A stretch of DNA of 64,000 bases from JAGREO01 sp020446285 (GCA_041398005.1 JAWKVP010000015.1:1-64000); one strand, 5' to 3'. Counted from the first letter of the stretch, positions 50,530 through 60,058 are shown. The notes: generated by a model not told the origin, from the letters alone. Numbers and translations are program-made.

Positions 50530-51137
50530 TCGCGCTCCTGCGCGGGCGCATCGCCGAGATCGGCGAGGATCACCTGATCGTTGACGCTGGCGGTGTTGGC
50601 TATCTCGTTCACTGTCCGGCGCGGACCTTGCAGCGGCTCCCGTCCGCCGGTGCGGCGGTGGAGCTTCGCATCGTCACCCAAGTGCGCGAGGATTCGATCA
50701 CGCTCTACGGTTTCAACGATCCGGCGGAACAACGCTGGTTCCGCATCCTCCAGAACATTCAGGGGGTGGGCGCGCGGCTGGCGCTGGCGATCCTTTCGGT
50801 GTCCGGACCGGACGAGCTGACCCAGGCGGTGAGTGCGCAGGATCGCGTGCCGCTGACACGGGCCAACGGCGTCGGGCCGAAGGTCGCCGGGCGCATCGTC
50901 AGCGAACTCAGGGACAAGATCGGGACATTGCCGACGGCCGCCGGCGGTGTGGCACTCGCGCCATCGGCGAGCCCCGCCGGGAGTACCGCCGCCGCCGATG
51001 CGCTCGCGGCACTGGTCTCGCTCGGCTATGGTCGTAGCGAGGCCTATTCGGCGCTGGCCCGCGTTCAGACGCGGATCGACGGCGAGGCGGGTCTCGACCT
51101 GCTGATCCGTGAGAGCCTCAAGGAGCTTTCGCCCTGA
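50526..51137 (+). CDS. ruvA: Holliday junction branch migration protein RuvA
   Basis: A 203-residue RuvA, the tetrameric junction-binding platform for the RuvB motor. The GTG at 50526 overlaps the ruvC TGA. MIALLRGRIAEIGEDHLIVDAGGVGYLVHC is the OB-fold domain; the helix-hairpin-helix NIQGVGARLALAILS follows, and the C-terminal UBA-like domain III (about 155-203) contacts RuvB. The stop overlaps the ruvB ATG. Confidence 0.95.
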   Translation: MIALLRGRIAEIGEDHLIVDAGGVGYLVHCPARTLQRLPSAGAAVELRIVTQVREDSITLYGFNDPAEQRWFRILQNIQGVGARLALAILSVSGPDELTQAVSAQDRVPLTRANGVGPKVAGRIVSELRDKIGTLPTAAGGVALAPSASPAGSTAAADALAALVSLGYGRSEAYSALARVQTRIDGEAGLDLLIRESLKELSP

Positions 51138-52183
51138 TGTCCGGGACGACCGACGACCGGCTGATCGATGGAACGGAGAAGCCCGAGGACGCGGAACTCT
51201 CGCTGCGGCCGAAGGCGCTCGACGAATTCATCGGCCAGCGCCAGCTCAAGTCCAATCTCAAGATCTTCATCGAGGCGGCGCGCGGTCGCGGTGAGGCGCT
51301 CGATCATGTGCTGTTCGCCGGGCCGCCGGGGCTGGGCAAGACCACGCTCTCGCAGATCGTCGCCACCGAACTCGGTGTCGGTTTCCGCATGACGTCGGGG
51401 CCGATCATCGCCCGTGCCGGCGATCTCGCGGCACTGTTGACCAACCTGCAGCCGCGCGACGTGCTGTTCATCGACGAGATCCACCGGCTCAGCCCGCAGG
51501 TCGAGGAAGTGCTTTATCCGGCGATGGAGGATTTCCAGCTCGACATCATGATCGGCGAGGGGCCGGCGGCGCGTTCCGTGCGCATCGATCTGCCGCCCTT
51601 CACGCTGGTGGGGGCGACGACCCGCACGGGCCTGCTCACGACCCCGCTGCGCGACCGCTTCGGCATTCTCTCGCGTCTCAATTTCTACGAACTCGACGAG
51701 CTCATCCACATCATCGAGCGCGGCGCCGATCTCCTGCGCTTCGATCTTGCCAAGGACGGTGCCGCCGAGATCGCGCGGCGGGCGCGGGGAACGCCGCGTG
51801 TGGCCACGCGCCTGCTCCGCCGGGTGCGCGATTTCGCGACGGTCGCCGGCAGCAGCATGGTGGATGCGACGCTCGCCGATCAGGCGCTGCAACAGCTCGA
51901 TGTCGACAAGCTCGGGCTCGACAGTCTCGACCGCCGCTACATGAATGCGCTCGCGCATCATTATGGCGGCGGTCCCGCCGGCATCGAGACACTGGCGGCG
52001 GCACTGAGCGAGCAGCGCGACACGCTCGAGGAGACCGTCGAGCCGTATCTGCTTCAGCAGGGGCTTGTCCAGCGCACGCCACGCGGCCGGCTGCTCACCC
52101 GCGAGGCCTGGCGGCATCTGGGGCTGGCCGTCCCGCGAACGCTCGACGAACAGGCATCTTTGTTTGGGGACGGCGAGGCATGA
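51137..52183 (+). CDS. ruvB: Holliday junction branch migration ATPase RuvB
   Basis: A 348-residue AAA+ hexameric motor. Walker A GPPGLGKT is at 62-69, Walker B FIDEIHR near 112-118, and the arginine-finger region GATTRTGLLTTPLRDRFG follows. The C-terminal winged helix (about 265-335) binds DNA. Its stop overlaps ybgC (ATGA). Confidence 0.97.
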   Translation: MSGTTDDRLIDGTEKPEDAELSLRPKALDEFIGQRQLKSNLKIFIEAARGRGEALDHVLFAGPPGLGKTTLSQIVATELGVGFRMTSGPIIARAGDLAALLTNLQPRDVLFIDEIHRLSPQVEEVLYPAMEDFQLDIMIGEGPAARSVRIDLPPFTLVGATTRTGLLTTPLRDRFGILSRLNFYELDELIHIIERGADLLRFDLAKDGAAEIARRARGTPRVATRLLRRVRDFATVAGSSMVDATLADQALQQLDVDKLGLDSLDRRYMNALAHHYGGGPAGIETLAAALSEQRDTLEETVEPYLLQQGLVQRTPRGRLLTREAWRHLGLAVPRTLDEQASLFGDGEA

Positions 52184-52584
52184 ACGATGGCGGGCACAGT
52201 CTGTTCCTGCGCGTCTATTACGACGATACGGACGCCGCCGGGATCGTCTATTACGCCAATTATCTGAAATTCGCCGAGCGCGGCCGCACGGAGATGCTGC
52301 GCGATGCCGGTTTCGACCATCGCCGCCTGCGTGACGAGCATGATCTGGTATTTGCCGTGCGCCGCTGTTCGGCCGATTATCGCCGGCCGGCCCGCCTCGA
52401 TGATCGTCTCGAGGTGCGCACCGCCGTCAGTCGCCATTCCGGCGCACGCCTTGTCATGAGCCAGTCGATCCTGCGTGACGGCGAGCTTCTGGTTGCCGTC
52501 GAGGTTGAACTCGCCATTCTCTCCACCCGCCTTCGCCCGCGCCGTCTGCCGGCGGATCTCGTCGCGGCGCTGATACGTTCCTGA
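52180..52584 (+). CDS. ybgC: YbgC-family acyl-CoA thioesterase
   Basis: A 134-residue hot-dog fold thioesterase. YYDDTDAAGIVYYANYLKFAERGRTEML (8-35) contains the catalytic Asp in the DTDAAG motif. YbgC is the traditional first member of the tol-pal cluster and may act on acyl-ACP or CoA in phospholipid metabolism. Coupled to ruvB. In most relatives tolQ follows directly; here two genes intervene. Confidence 0.92.
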   Translation: MNDGGHSLFLRVYYDDTDAAGIVYYANYLKFAERGRTEMLRDAGFDHRRLRDEHDLVFAVRRCSADYRRPARLDDRLEVRTAVSRHSGARLVMSQSILRDGELLVAVEVELAILSTRLRPRRLPADLVAALIRS

Positions 52585-52727
52585 TCGATCGCCCATCCGG
52601 TCCGCCGGCGCAAAGCGCCACAGCGCCATTTCCCGCCTTTTCATCACGGTAACTTTGGTGTTCTTTGAATGTCCGGGACAGACGATCCGTTTCGGACCGA
52701 CCCGGCAACATGACGCGGGAGGGCTTC

Positions 52728-53807
52728 ATGCAGCGGCAGATTCAGGACAGGATCGACAGGTTTCTCGAACTGGCCTCCATCCGTCATCCGGTATTGCTGG
52801 CGCCGATGGCGGGTTGCTGCCCGCCCGCCGTCTCGATGGCGGTGGCGAATGCCGGCGGGCTCGGCGCATGCGGCGCCCTCCTGTTCGAGCCCGCGCGGAT
52901 CAGCGCATGGTGCGAGGCGTTTCACGCCGGCAGCAATGGCAGCTTTTCGCTCAATCTCTGGGTTCCCGATCCCGAACCGCTCGACGATGTCGTGGCCGAC
53001 CGGCTCATGGCCGAGGCCATGTCCGACTGGGGGCCGACGGTCGATGCAGCCGCGGCGCTCGACCGGCCCATCGATTTCGAAAGCCAGTTCGAAGCGATCC
53101 TCGAGGCAAGGCCGCGTTTCTTCTCCACGATCATGGGCCTGCCTTCGCAGTCGATGGTGGAACGGATGCAGACCCTTGGCATTCTCTGGATGGCCACCGT
53201 GACGACGGTGGGCGAGGGGCTCGCGGCGGCGGCGGCCGGCGCGGATGTGCTGGTGGCACAGGGAGCCGAGGCAGGCGGCCATCGCGGTGCCTTCGATGCC
53301 GACGATGCGATCAGCCGGGCGGTCGGTTCGTTCTCGCTCATTCCGGCGCTTGCCGATCAGGTCGATCTGCCCATCGTCGCCACCGGCGGTATCGCCGACG
53401 CGCGCACCGCGATTGCCGCCCTCGTGCTCGGCGCATCGGCCGTGCAGATCGGCACGGGCTTCCTGCGCACGCCCGAAATGGGCCTCGATCCCGCATGGTC
53501 CGAAGCACTTCGTTCCACCCGCCCGGAGGACACGGCGCTCACACGGGGATTCTCGGGGCGTCCCGGTCGGGCCATCCGTTCGAAATTCGTCGAGGCGTTC
53601 GAGAAGGGCGAGATGCCCGAACCGCGTCCCTACCCGGCGCAGCGCGGGCTTACCGCTGCCATGCGCAACGAGGCTGCGGGGACCAGCGACATGGAACGGA
53701 TGCAGGCCTGGGCGGGCCAGTCGGCCATGCTCTCCAGCAATCGCGGAGCAGCCGATATCGTCGAGCAGCTCGCCGCCGAGATCCGCACGTTCCTCAGCGT
53801 GATGTGA
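52728..53807 (+). CDS. Nitronate monooxygenase (2-nitropropane dioxygenase-like)
   Basis: A 359-residue FMN-dependent TIM-barrel oxygenase. ATG 52728 has gggaggg five bases upstream; frame extension to 52665 is unsupported. APMAGCCPPAVSMAVANAGGLGACGALLFEP is the N-terminal flavin-contact region, QGAEAGGHRG carries the catalytic His, and ATGGIADARTAIAALVLGASAVQIGTGFL forms the phosphate site. It would detoxify alkyl nitronates or act as a general flavin oxygenase. Sits between ybgC and tolQ. Confidence 0.87.
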   Translation: MQRQIQDRIDRFLELASIRHPVLLAPMAGCCPPAVSMAVANAGGLGACGALLFEPARISAWCEAFHAGSNGSFSLNLWVPDPEPLDDVVADRLMAEAMSDWGPTVDAAAALDRPIDFESQFEAILEARPRFFSTIMGLPSQSMVERMQTLGILWMATVTTVGEGLAAAAAGADVLVAQGAEAGGHRGAFDADDAISRAVGSFSLIPALADQVDLPIVATGGIADARTAIAALVLGASAVQIGTGFLRTPEMGLDPAWSEALRSTRPEDTALTRGFSGRPGRAIRSKFVEAFEKGEMPEPRPYPAQRGLTAAMRNEAAGTSDMERMQAWAGQSAMLSSNRGAADIVEQLAAEIRTFLSVM

Positions 53808-53844
53808 GACGTCTGCACAATCGGCTGCTGCTGCCGGTTCCCGC

Positions 53845-54471
53845 CTATCGTTCCTGCAGGGCAAGGCGGGCGCCAAGGCCACAGAGAATGGTGCCGGCGA
53901 TCTTGCCCTGCCATTTGCGGACAGCCGGATTGCGCCGGAGAAAACCGCCAATCGCTCCGGCGGCAAGCGCCACCGCAAGTGTCGCCAGCGTTCCGAAAAG
54001 GATGAAGAGGAGGCCGAACACCAGCAGTTGCATGGCGATTCCACCCTGTTCGACGACAACGAACTGAGGCAGAAAGGCGAGGAAGAACATGGCCGACTTC
54101 GGGTTCAGGATTTCGGCAAGACACGCCTCGCGAAAGGCCCGCACCGACGTTGTCGGCGCAGGCTGCGGACCGTCGTCGACCGGCACATGCTCGAGGAAGC
54201 TCCGGATACCGAGCCAGACGAGATAGAGAGCGCCGAGCATCTTGATGACGAAGAATGCCTCGGCCGACCCCATGACCGCCGCTGACAGGCCGACAACGGC
54301 AAGGATCGTATGGACGACATCGCCCGCGGCGATGCCGAGGCTGGTGGCGATGCCCACTCTCGTTCCCGATGCCGTTGCGCGGGCGAGCGTAAGCAGCATT
54401 GACGGACCTGGAAAGAGGACAAAACCGGTCAGCACGGCGATATAGACAAGGAGTACCGTCGTTTCGGGCAT
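53845..54471 (-). CDS. LysE-family amino acid exporter
   Basis: A 208-residue membrane protein with about six helices, starting at ATG 54471 with aaggtgac upstream. FPGPSMLLTLARATASGTRVGIATSLGIAAGDVVHT is the conserved first half; ACLAEILNPKSAMFFLAFLPQFV the characteristic NPK segment. RhtB/LysE members export amino acids. It reads against the tol genes and interrupts the ruv-tol run. Confidence 0.88.
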   Translation of the reverse strand: MPETTVLLVYIAVLTGFVLFPGPSMLLTLARATASGTRVGIATSLGIAAGDVVHTILAVVGLSAAVMGSAEAFFVIKMLGALYLVWLGIRSFLEHVPVDDGPQPAPTTSVRAFREACLAEILNPKSAMFFLAFLPQFVVVEQGGIAMQLLVFGLLFILFGTLATLAVALAAGAIGGFLRRNPAVRKWQGKIAGTILCGLGARLALQER

Positions 54472-54798
54472 GGCGTCACCTTCCTTGAATTGCCGGTTGC
54501 GGGTTGTCGGGGCGCAGTGTAGCGCCGTGAGCGGATCTCGTGCAGGGTTGGTTGCGGTCTGACCGGCATGAAATTGCGGGCGGTTTTCCGTTCGCGCCGG
54601 TGTCGGGTAGCCGATCACGCACAAGTGGTTGTGCCGGAGGTCGCGTCCACGCTTGACAGTTTTGTCGGAGACGATCATAGAGCAGTCTGGATCTTTGAAG
54701 ACAGTGGTTGCGCTTTCCGTTGCAAGCACATGACTCTCCAAGAGTTTCCCCGCTAAACCATAGATCTTTCAGGGGAATTCGATTGCGCATCGAGATGG
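54472..54798. other. Intergenic region upstream of tolQ
   Basis: A 327-base gap with no convincing gene. It holds divergent control regions for the LysE-type gene and the tol operon, including a promoter candidate at 54653-54681. Short frames within it lack ribosome sites. Confidence 0.6.
54653..54681 (+). promoter_or_regulatory. Predicted promoter of the tol-pal operon
   Basis: A consensus -35 box TTGACA (54653-54658) with a 17-base spacer precedes CATAGA (54676-54681), about 118 bases before tolQ. The -10 match is only partial, so the exact -10 is uncertain. Confidence 0.45.
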
Positions 54799-55533
54799 AT
54801 GGACATGGAAACTGACGCCGTGCAAGGGACGGTGCTCGACGACGCTGCCGCGGGTGCGGATATCCTCTCGCTCGTTCTTCAGGCGGATATCGTTGTCAAG
54901 ACGGTCATGCTCGTGTTGCTGCTCGCATCGCTGTGGTGCTGGGCGGTGATCTGGCAGAAATGGCGGACGCTGCGGGTGATCCGCGCGAAGACAAGTGAAT
55001 TCGAGGAGAATTTCTGGTCCGGCGCGCCGCTCGACGATCTCTATCGCCGGATCGTGAAATTCGCCGATCATCCGGTGGCGATGATGTTCACGGCCGGCAT
55101 GGAGGAATGGCGCGAGGCGCCGCGCGCCATTTCCGGCGATCTCGTCGACCGTCTCCTGCAGCGTATCGGCCGGGTGATGCAGCTCACCATGGATCGCGAG
55201 ATGAGCCAGCTCGAACGGCATGTCTCGTCGCTTGCGACCATCGGTGCCGTCGCCCCCTTCATCGGCCTGTTCGGTACGGTCTGGGGGATCATGAACAGTT
55301 TCCAGTCGATCGCCGTGACGAAAAACACGACGCTCGCTGTGGTGGCTCCGGGCATTGCCGAAGCCCTGTTCGCCACCGCTCTCGGTTTGCTCGCCGCCAT
55401 TCCGGCGGTGATCGCCTACAACCGCATTTCCGGATCCATCGACGATCTCGGCGAGCGGCTCTCCGGATTCAGTGACGAGTTCGTCGTGGTGGTCGGCCGC
55501 GACATCGACAATCATTCCAGGATCGCTGCCTGA
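54799..55533 (+). CDS. tolQ: Tol-Pal system protein TolQ
   Basis: A 244-residue, three-helix inner-membrane protein of the MotA/TolQ/ExbB family. With TolR it forms the proton-driven motor that energises TolA during envelope constriction. VGAVAPFIGLFGTVWGIMNSFQSIA-type sequence (about 148-172) in helix 2 and VVAPGIAEALFATALGLLAAIPAVIAYN in helix 3 are diagnostic. Its stop overlaps the tolR ATG (TGATG). Confidence 0.95.
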   Translation: MDMETDAVQGTVLDDAAAGADILSLVLQADIVVKTVMLVLLLASLWCWAVIWQKWRTLRVIRAKTSEFEENFWSGAPLDDLYRRIVKFADHPVAMMFTAGMEEWREAPRAISGDLVDRLLQRIGRVMQLTMDREMSQLERHVSSLATIGAVAPFIGLFGTVWGIMNSFQSIAVTKNTTLAVVAPGIAEALFATALGLLAAIPAVIAYNRISGSIDDLGERLSGFSDEFVVVVGRDIDNHSRIAA

Positions 55534-55982
55534 TGGGAGCGGCGGTGGGCGGCGCGCAAGGCAGGGGCTCGAAACGGCGCGCACGGCGCAGCATGGCCGA
55601 GATCAATGTCACGCCGATGGTGGATGTGATGCTGGTCCTGCTCATCGTCTTCATGGTCACGGCGCCGCTTTTGACCACCGGCGTCAATGTCGACCTGCCG
55701 CGTGCTGCAAGTTCGCCGCTGCCGGGACAGGATGAGCCGTTGAGCGTGACGGTGGGGCCGGACGGTGCGGTGCATCTGCAGGATTCGGTCATCGACATCG
55801 CGCAGCTGGCGCCAAGACTGGTCGCCATCACCGCGAACAATCCGCAAGCGCGCATCTTCGTGCGCGGGGATCGCGCGGTGGATTATGGCGAGGTGATGTC
55901 GGTCGTCGGCGCCATCCATGCCGCGGGGTTTTCGAAGGTGGCGCTGGTCACCGAACATCCCGGGGCCGGGCCGGAGCGATAG
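55533..55982 (+). CDS. tolR: Tol-Pal system protein TolR
   Basis: A 149-residue protein with one N-terminal membrane helix carrying the proton-conducting Asp-31 (MVDVMLVLLIVFMVTAPLL), followed by a periplasmic dimer domain (about 50-149). NVTPMVDV is diagnostic. Four bases separate it from tolA. Confidence 0.95.
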   Translation: MGAAVGGAQGRGSKRRARRSMAEINVTPMVDVMLVLLIVFMVTAPLLTTGVNVDLPRAASSPLPGQDEPLSVTVGPDGAVHLQDSVIDIAQLAPRLVAITANNPQARIFVRGDRAVDYGEVMSVVGAIHAAGFSKVALVTEHPGAGPER

Positions 55983-55985
55983 GTC

Positions 55986-57005
55986 ATGCGGCGCGCGCTC
56001 ATACTCTCCGCCGCGTTCCATGTCGCCCTCGGACTTCTACTGCTGACGGGGCTGCCGGACTTTGGCGAAAAGCTCGAGGTCGAGGAGGCGGTGACGGTGG
56101 ACATCGTCGCCGAGCCCGCCTCGCTGCCCGACAAGCCGCCCGAACCGCCCGAGCCCGAGCCGGCCGAGGCCGCACCGTTGCCCGAACGCGCCGCTGCCAG
56201 CCCGGCACCGCAGGTCGCCGCTCGGCCCGAACCGCGCGAGGAACCGCCACCTCCCGAACCCGAACCCGAACCGCCGCCACCGGAACCTGCGCCACCACCG
56301 CCGGAACCGGAACCTGCGCCCGAGCCGGAACCGGCAGAAATCGAGCCCGTGCCGGTGCCGGAACCACCTCGCGCAGTAGCGAGGCCGATCGCCAAGCCGG
56401 CGCCCCCCGAACTGCCCAAGCCGGAGCCCGAATCGGCAGAGATCGCGCAAGCAGCGCCAAAGCCGCTGGCAACGCCGATACGCAAGCCGCCGCCACCCGA
56501 ACCGGAGCCCGTGCCCGAACCCGAGATTGTTGAAGCGGAACCCGTCGAGGAGCCGCCGGAAGACGAGTTCTCGGCCATGCTGCGCAGCGTCGAGACGCTG
56601 AACAAGAGGGTGAAGGCCGACGAGCGGCGCGAGGGCGAGGGGACGGCGGAAAGCGAGAACGTGGTGGCGAAGGACAATGACGCCCCGGTCATCGCCAGCC
56701 TCACCGCAAGCGAGATCGGCGCCATCAAGCAGCAGATCGAACGCTGCTGGAACGTGCCCATCGGCGTGCGCGGCATCGAGACGATGCAGGTGACCCTGCG
56801 CATCCGCATGACCGTCGAGGGTGAGGTGACCAGCGTCGATATCGAGGATCGCTCGCGCCTTGCCGCCGACAGCGGTTTCCGCATCGTCGCCGAGAGTGCC
56901 CAGCGTGCGGTGTTGAGCTGCAGGCTCAGCCTGCCGCCGGAGAAGTACGAGCTCTGGCGCGACATGGTCATGACCTTTCATCCAAGAGACGCGATCAGCG
57001 GGTAG
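55986..57005 (+). CDS. tolA: Tol-Pal system protein TolA
   Basis: A 339-residue TolA: one N-terminal membrane helix (LSAAFHVALGLLLLTGL), a long Pro/Glu-rich arm (about 40-185) and a C-terminal domain (about 225-339) that reaches Pal and TolB. The arm is mainly PEPEP-type rather than the Ala/Lys helix of E. coli, a form common in alphaproteobacteria. The C-terminal QIERCWNVPIGVRG matches the TolA/TonB C-terminal family. Confidence 0.92.
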   Translation: MRRALILSAAFHVALGLLLLTGLPDFGEKLEVEEAVTVDIVAEPASLPDKPPEPPEPEPAEAAPLPERAAASPAPQVAARPEPREEPPPPEPEPEPPPPEPAPPPPEPEPAPEPEPAEIEPVPVPEPPRAVARPIAKPAPPELPKPEPESAEIAQAAPKPLATPIRKPPPPEPEPVPEPEIVEAEPVEEPPEDEFSAMLRSVETLNKRVKADERREGEGTAESENVVAKDNDAPVIASLTASEIGAIKQQIERCWNVPIGVRGIETMQVTLRIRMTVEGEVTSVDIEDRSRLAADSGFRIVAESAQRAVLSCRLSLPPEKYELWRDMVMTFHPRDAISG

Positions 57006-57009
57006 ACTC

Positions 57010-58338
57010 ATGAGCAGACTGACACGACGTGCGTTTCAGGGCGCGGGCCTCGCGGCACTCGCGGCGGCCGGGATGGGAGTGGATCCGCTCTCGGCCCAGC
57101 TTCGCGTCGACATCACTTCCGGGCGGGTCGAGCCGATGCCGATCGCGCTCAGTCCGCTGTTCGGCGCGGGCGCGGAGGATACGTCGCTCGGTGCGGCGAT
57201 GATGGATGTGGTCGCCGCCGATCTCGAGGGATCCGGCCTGTTCCGGGTGATCGACCGGCGCGCCTACATCCAGTCGCCCGCCGAACTTCAGGATGTGCCG
57301 CGCTTCGCCGACTGGCGGCAGATCAACGCGCAGGCGCTCGTCAATGGCCGGATCGAACGGCAGGGGGCGAACGGACTCGGTGTGGAATTCCGTCTCTGGG
57401 ATGTCTTCGCCGGTTCGCAGATGCGCGGCCTTCGCTATGACGGCGAGCGCGACAACTGGCGCCGCATCGCCCACAAGATCGCCGATATCGTCTATGAGCG
57501 GCTCACCGGCGATGGCGGCTATTTCGACAGCCGGATCGTCTATATCAGCGAGACCGGCCCGGCCACGCGCCGGGTCAAGCGTCTGGCGATCATGGACCAG
57601 GACGGCGCCAATCACAGCTTCCTCACCGATGGCAACCGCCTCGTGCTGACGCCGCGCATGGCTCCCGACGGTCGCCGGGTCGCCTATCTCGTCTATCAGT
57701 CGCCGGCACCGCAGATCTACATGCGCGACCTTTCGAGCGGTCGGGAGAACGTGCTCGGCAGCTTTCGCGGCATGAGCTTCAGCCCGCGCTTCTCGCCGGA
57801 TGGCGGGCACATGCTGATGACCCTTGCAAGCGAGGGCAATTCCGACATCTACGCCTTCTCGACCGCCAGCCGCGACGCGCGCCGGCTGACCACCGCACCG
57901 GCCATCGACACTTCGCCCACATTCTCGCCCGACGGTCAGCGGATCGTCTTCAATTCCGATCGTGGCGGAAGCCCGCAGCTCTATGTGATGGACGCCGACG
58001 GCGGCAATGTGGCGCGCATCAGCTTCGGATCAGGCCATTACGGCAGTCCGGCCTGGTCGCCGCGTGGCGATCTCGTCGCCTTCACCAAGATCAAGGGCGG
58101 GATGTTCCACATCGGCATCATGGAGCCCGACGGCAGCAATGAACGTCTCCTGACGAGGAGTTTTCTCGACGAGGGACCGACCTGGTCGCCCAATGGTCGG
58201 GTCATCATGTTCAGCCGCGAGGATCCGGGCACCGATCGAACGCGCCTGTTTACCATCGACATTACCGGTTACAATGAACGCGAAGTGGCCACGCCGCAGG
58301 ATGCTTCCGATCCCGACTGGTCGCCCTTGATCTCATGA
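57010..58338 (+). CDS. tolB: Tol-Pal system protein TolB
   Basis: A 442-residue periplasmic protein with an N-terminal mixed domain and a six-bladed beta-propeller with repeats such as FSPDGGHML, FSPDGQRIVF and WSPRGDLVAF. The signal begins with a twin arginine (TRRAFQGAGLAALAAAG), so export by Tat is possible, unlike E. coli TolB. It binds Pal and modulates its mobility. Starts four bases after tolA. Confidence 0.95.
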   Translation: MSRLTRRAFQGAGLAALAAAGMGVDPLSAQLRVDITSGRVEPMPIALSPLFGAGAEDTSLGAAMMDVVAADLEGSGLFRVIDRRAYIQSPAELQDVPRFADWRQINAQALVNGRIERQGANGLGVEFRLWDVFAGSQMRGLRYDGERDNWRRIAHKIADIVYERLTGDGGYFDSRIVYISETGPATRRVKRLAIMDQDGANHSFLTDGNRLVLTPRMAPDGRRVAYLVYQSPAPQIYMRDLSSGRENVLGSFRGMSFSPRFSPDGGHMLMTLASEGNSDIYAFSTASRDARRLTTAPAIDTSPTFSPDGQRIVFNSDRGGSPQLYVMDADGGNVARISFGSGHYGSPAWSPRGDLVAFTKIKGGMFHIGIMEPDGSNERLLTRSFLDEGPTWSPNGRVIMFSREDPGTDRTRLFTIDITGYNEREVATPQDASDPDWSPLIS

Positions 58339-58437
58339 GGGCGTCGCGTGTATTGACCATGTGGTTTACCAAGTCGCACACCGCTCGACCGTGGAGCGAG
58401 ATGTGCCTGATGGCCTCACGCCAGGGTTCCAACTGAA

Positions 58438-59013
58438 ATGCTCAAGAAATTTGCCGCGCTGTTCGCCGTTCTGTTCCTCGTTGCCGCCTGCAGCGGTGCC
58501 GAGGAAGGAGACATCATCACCGGCACGTCCGGTGCGGGTTCGACCGGGGCCGGTGCCGGCTCTGGCGCCGATGCCGCCGGCGGCGGTGCCGGTGGCCTGA
58601 GAGATTCCGACCTTACCTCGAGTGACCTTGCCGCCGGCGCGCCTTCGCCCGGCACGGTGGAGGATTTCGAGGTCAATGTCGGCGACCGTGTGTTCTTCGA
58701 TGTCGACAGTTCCTCGCTCAATGACGAGGCCCGCTCCATCCTCGACCGGCAGGCCGCATGGCTGCTGCAATATCCCGCCGTCACCATCACGATCGAGGGG
58801 CATTGCGACGAAAGCGGTACGCGCGAATACAATCTCGCCCTCGGCGAACGCCGCGCCTCGGCGGCCAAATCCTATCTCGTCGCGCTCGGCGTCGACACGG
58901 CGCGGATCCTCACCTTCAGCTATGGCGAGGAACGTCCGGTCGATCCGGAGCACACGCCGCAAGCCTACGCCATGAACCGGCGGGCCGTGACGGTCGTCAA
59001 TCTGGTGAACTGA
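58438..59013 (+). CDS. pal: Peptidoglycan-associated lipoprotein Pal
   Basis: A 191-residue outer-membrane lipoprotein. Lipobox FLVAAC (Cys-18), a Gly/Ala-rich linker (about 25-65) and a C-terminal OmpA-like domain with GHCDESGTREYNLALGERRA, which binds diaminopimelate. Interacts with TolA and TolB to link the outer membrane to peptidoglycan. Confidence 0.95.
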   Translation: MLKKFAALFAVLFLVAACSGAEEGDIITGTSGAGSTGAGAGSGADAAGGGAGGLRDSDLTSSDLAAGAPSPGTVEDFEVNVGDRVFFDVDSSSLNDEARSILDRQAAWLLQYPAVTITIEGHCDESGTREYNLALGERRASAAKSYLVALGVDTARILTFSYGEERPVDPEHTPQAYAMNRRAVTVVNLVN

Positions 59014-59062
59014 CGTGGAGGGGCCCGTTCGCGCCATGGTCAGGGATCGCGGGGGACGTGCC

Positions 59063-60058
59063 ATGCCCGACAGGATGTTGAAACCTGCGTTCCTCATCGG
59101 GCTCATGCTCCTGGCATTCGCTTTTCCGCCGGGCGCATGGGCGCAGGGCACGGATGCGTCGCGCCTCGCGGCCATGCAGTCGCGCATCCTCGAACTCGAG
59201 GAGGAAATCCGCAGGCTCACCGGGCGGGTCGAGGAGGTGGAGTTCGAGAACGGACGGTTGCGCGACCGGATGGACCGGCTCGTGAGTGATCTCGACGACC
59301 GGTTGCGCGTCATGGGCGAAGCCGCGGCTGTGCCGCCTGTTCCTCCGGTTTCGCCAGTGCCCGTTTATCCGGTGGATTCGGCGGGTGTCGCGGCCGGTGC
59401 CGGCAGTACGGTCGGTGGGCCGGCTCCGGAAGTTCCCGCCGCGGTTGGAGCGCCGGCGGTCATCGTCAGCGGGGAAGCCGTCGGCGCACCTCCGGCGGTC
59501 GCTGCACCACCGGCGGTAACGGCCGGTGGTGCCGGTGATCTCGCCGGACCGGGGCAGGGGGAACAGGTGCTGGGCACCATTCCACGGGATGCGCTCCTCG
59601 ATCTGCCGCAACCGAGCGAGGAGGCTCTCGCCGCAGCGGCGGCCAGCCTTCCCGCCGAAACACTGAGTGGCGACGAGACGACACGGTTCAATTCGGCCAT
59701 GGCGCTTCTGCGCGCCGGCAGCATCGATGCCGCCGAAGTCGCCTTCCGCCGCTTCATCACCGATTTCCCGCAAAGCGCCAACACGCCGGAAGCTTCATTC
59801 TGGATCGGCGAGACCTTCCTCGCTCGTGGCGAGAATGCCGAAGCGGCGGCGACCTTCGCCCGGAATGTGCGGACCTACGGTTTCGACGCGAGGAAGGCGC
59901 CGGACAATCTGCTCAAGCTCGGCGTGGCACTCAATGCACTCGGCGACCAGCAGAAGGCCTGCGCCAGTTTCGACGAGCTTGAAAAGCGCTATTCCGATCT
60001 CGGCGTTGCGATCCGTCAGGTTCTGACCCGTGAACGCGCATCCGCCGGCTGCGGCTGA
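59063..60058 (+). CDS. ybgF: Tol-Pal cell division coordinator CpoB (YbgF)
   Basis: A 331-residue periplasmic protein. ATG 59063 follows gggggac; the frame extends to GTG 59015. A signal peptide, a coiled coil (RILELEEEIRRLTGRVEEVEFENGRLRDRMDRL), a Pro/Val/Ala-rich linker (about 90-170) and C-terminal TPR repeats (about 205-325) match the family. In E. coli CpoB coordinates peptidoglycan synthesis with constriction. Its 3' end overlaps tilS by 29 bases. Confidence 0.88.
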   Translation: MPDRMLKPAFLIGLMLLAFAFPPGAWAQGTDASRLAAMQSRILELEEEIRRLTGRVEEVEFENGRLRDRMDRLVSDLDDRLRVMGEAAAVPPVPPVSPVPVYPVDSAGVAAGAGSTVGGPAPEVPAAVGAPAVIVSGEAVGAPPAVAAPPAVTAGGAGDLAGPGQGEQVLGTIPRDALLDLPQPSEEALAAAAASLPAETLSGDETTRFNSAMALLRAGSIDAAEVAFRRFITDFPQSANTPEASFWIGETFLARGENAEAAATFARNVRTYGFDARKAPDNLLKLGVALNALGDQQKACASFDELEKRYSDLGVAIRQVLTRERASAGCG

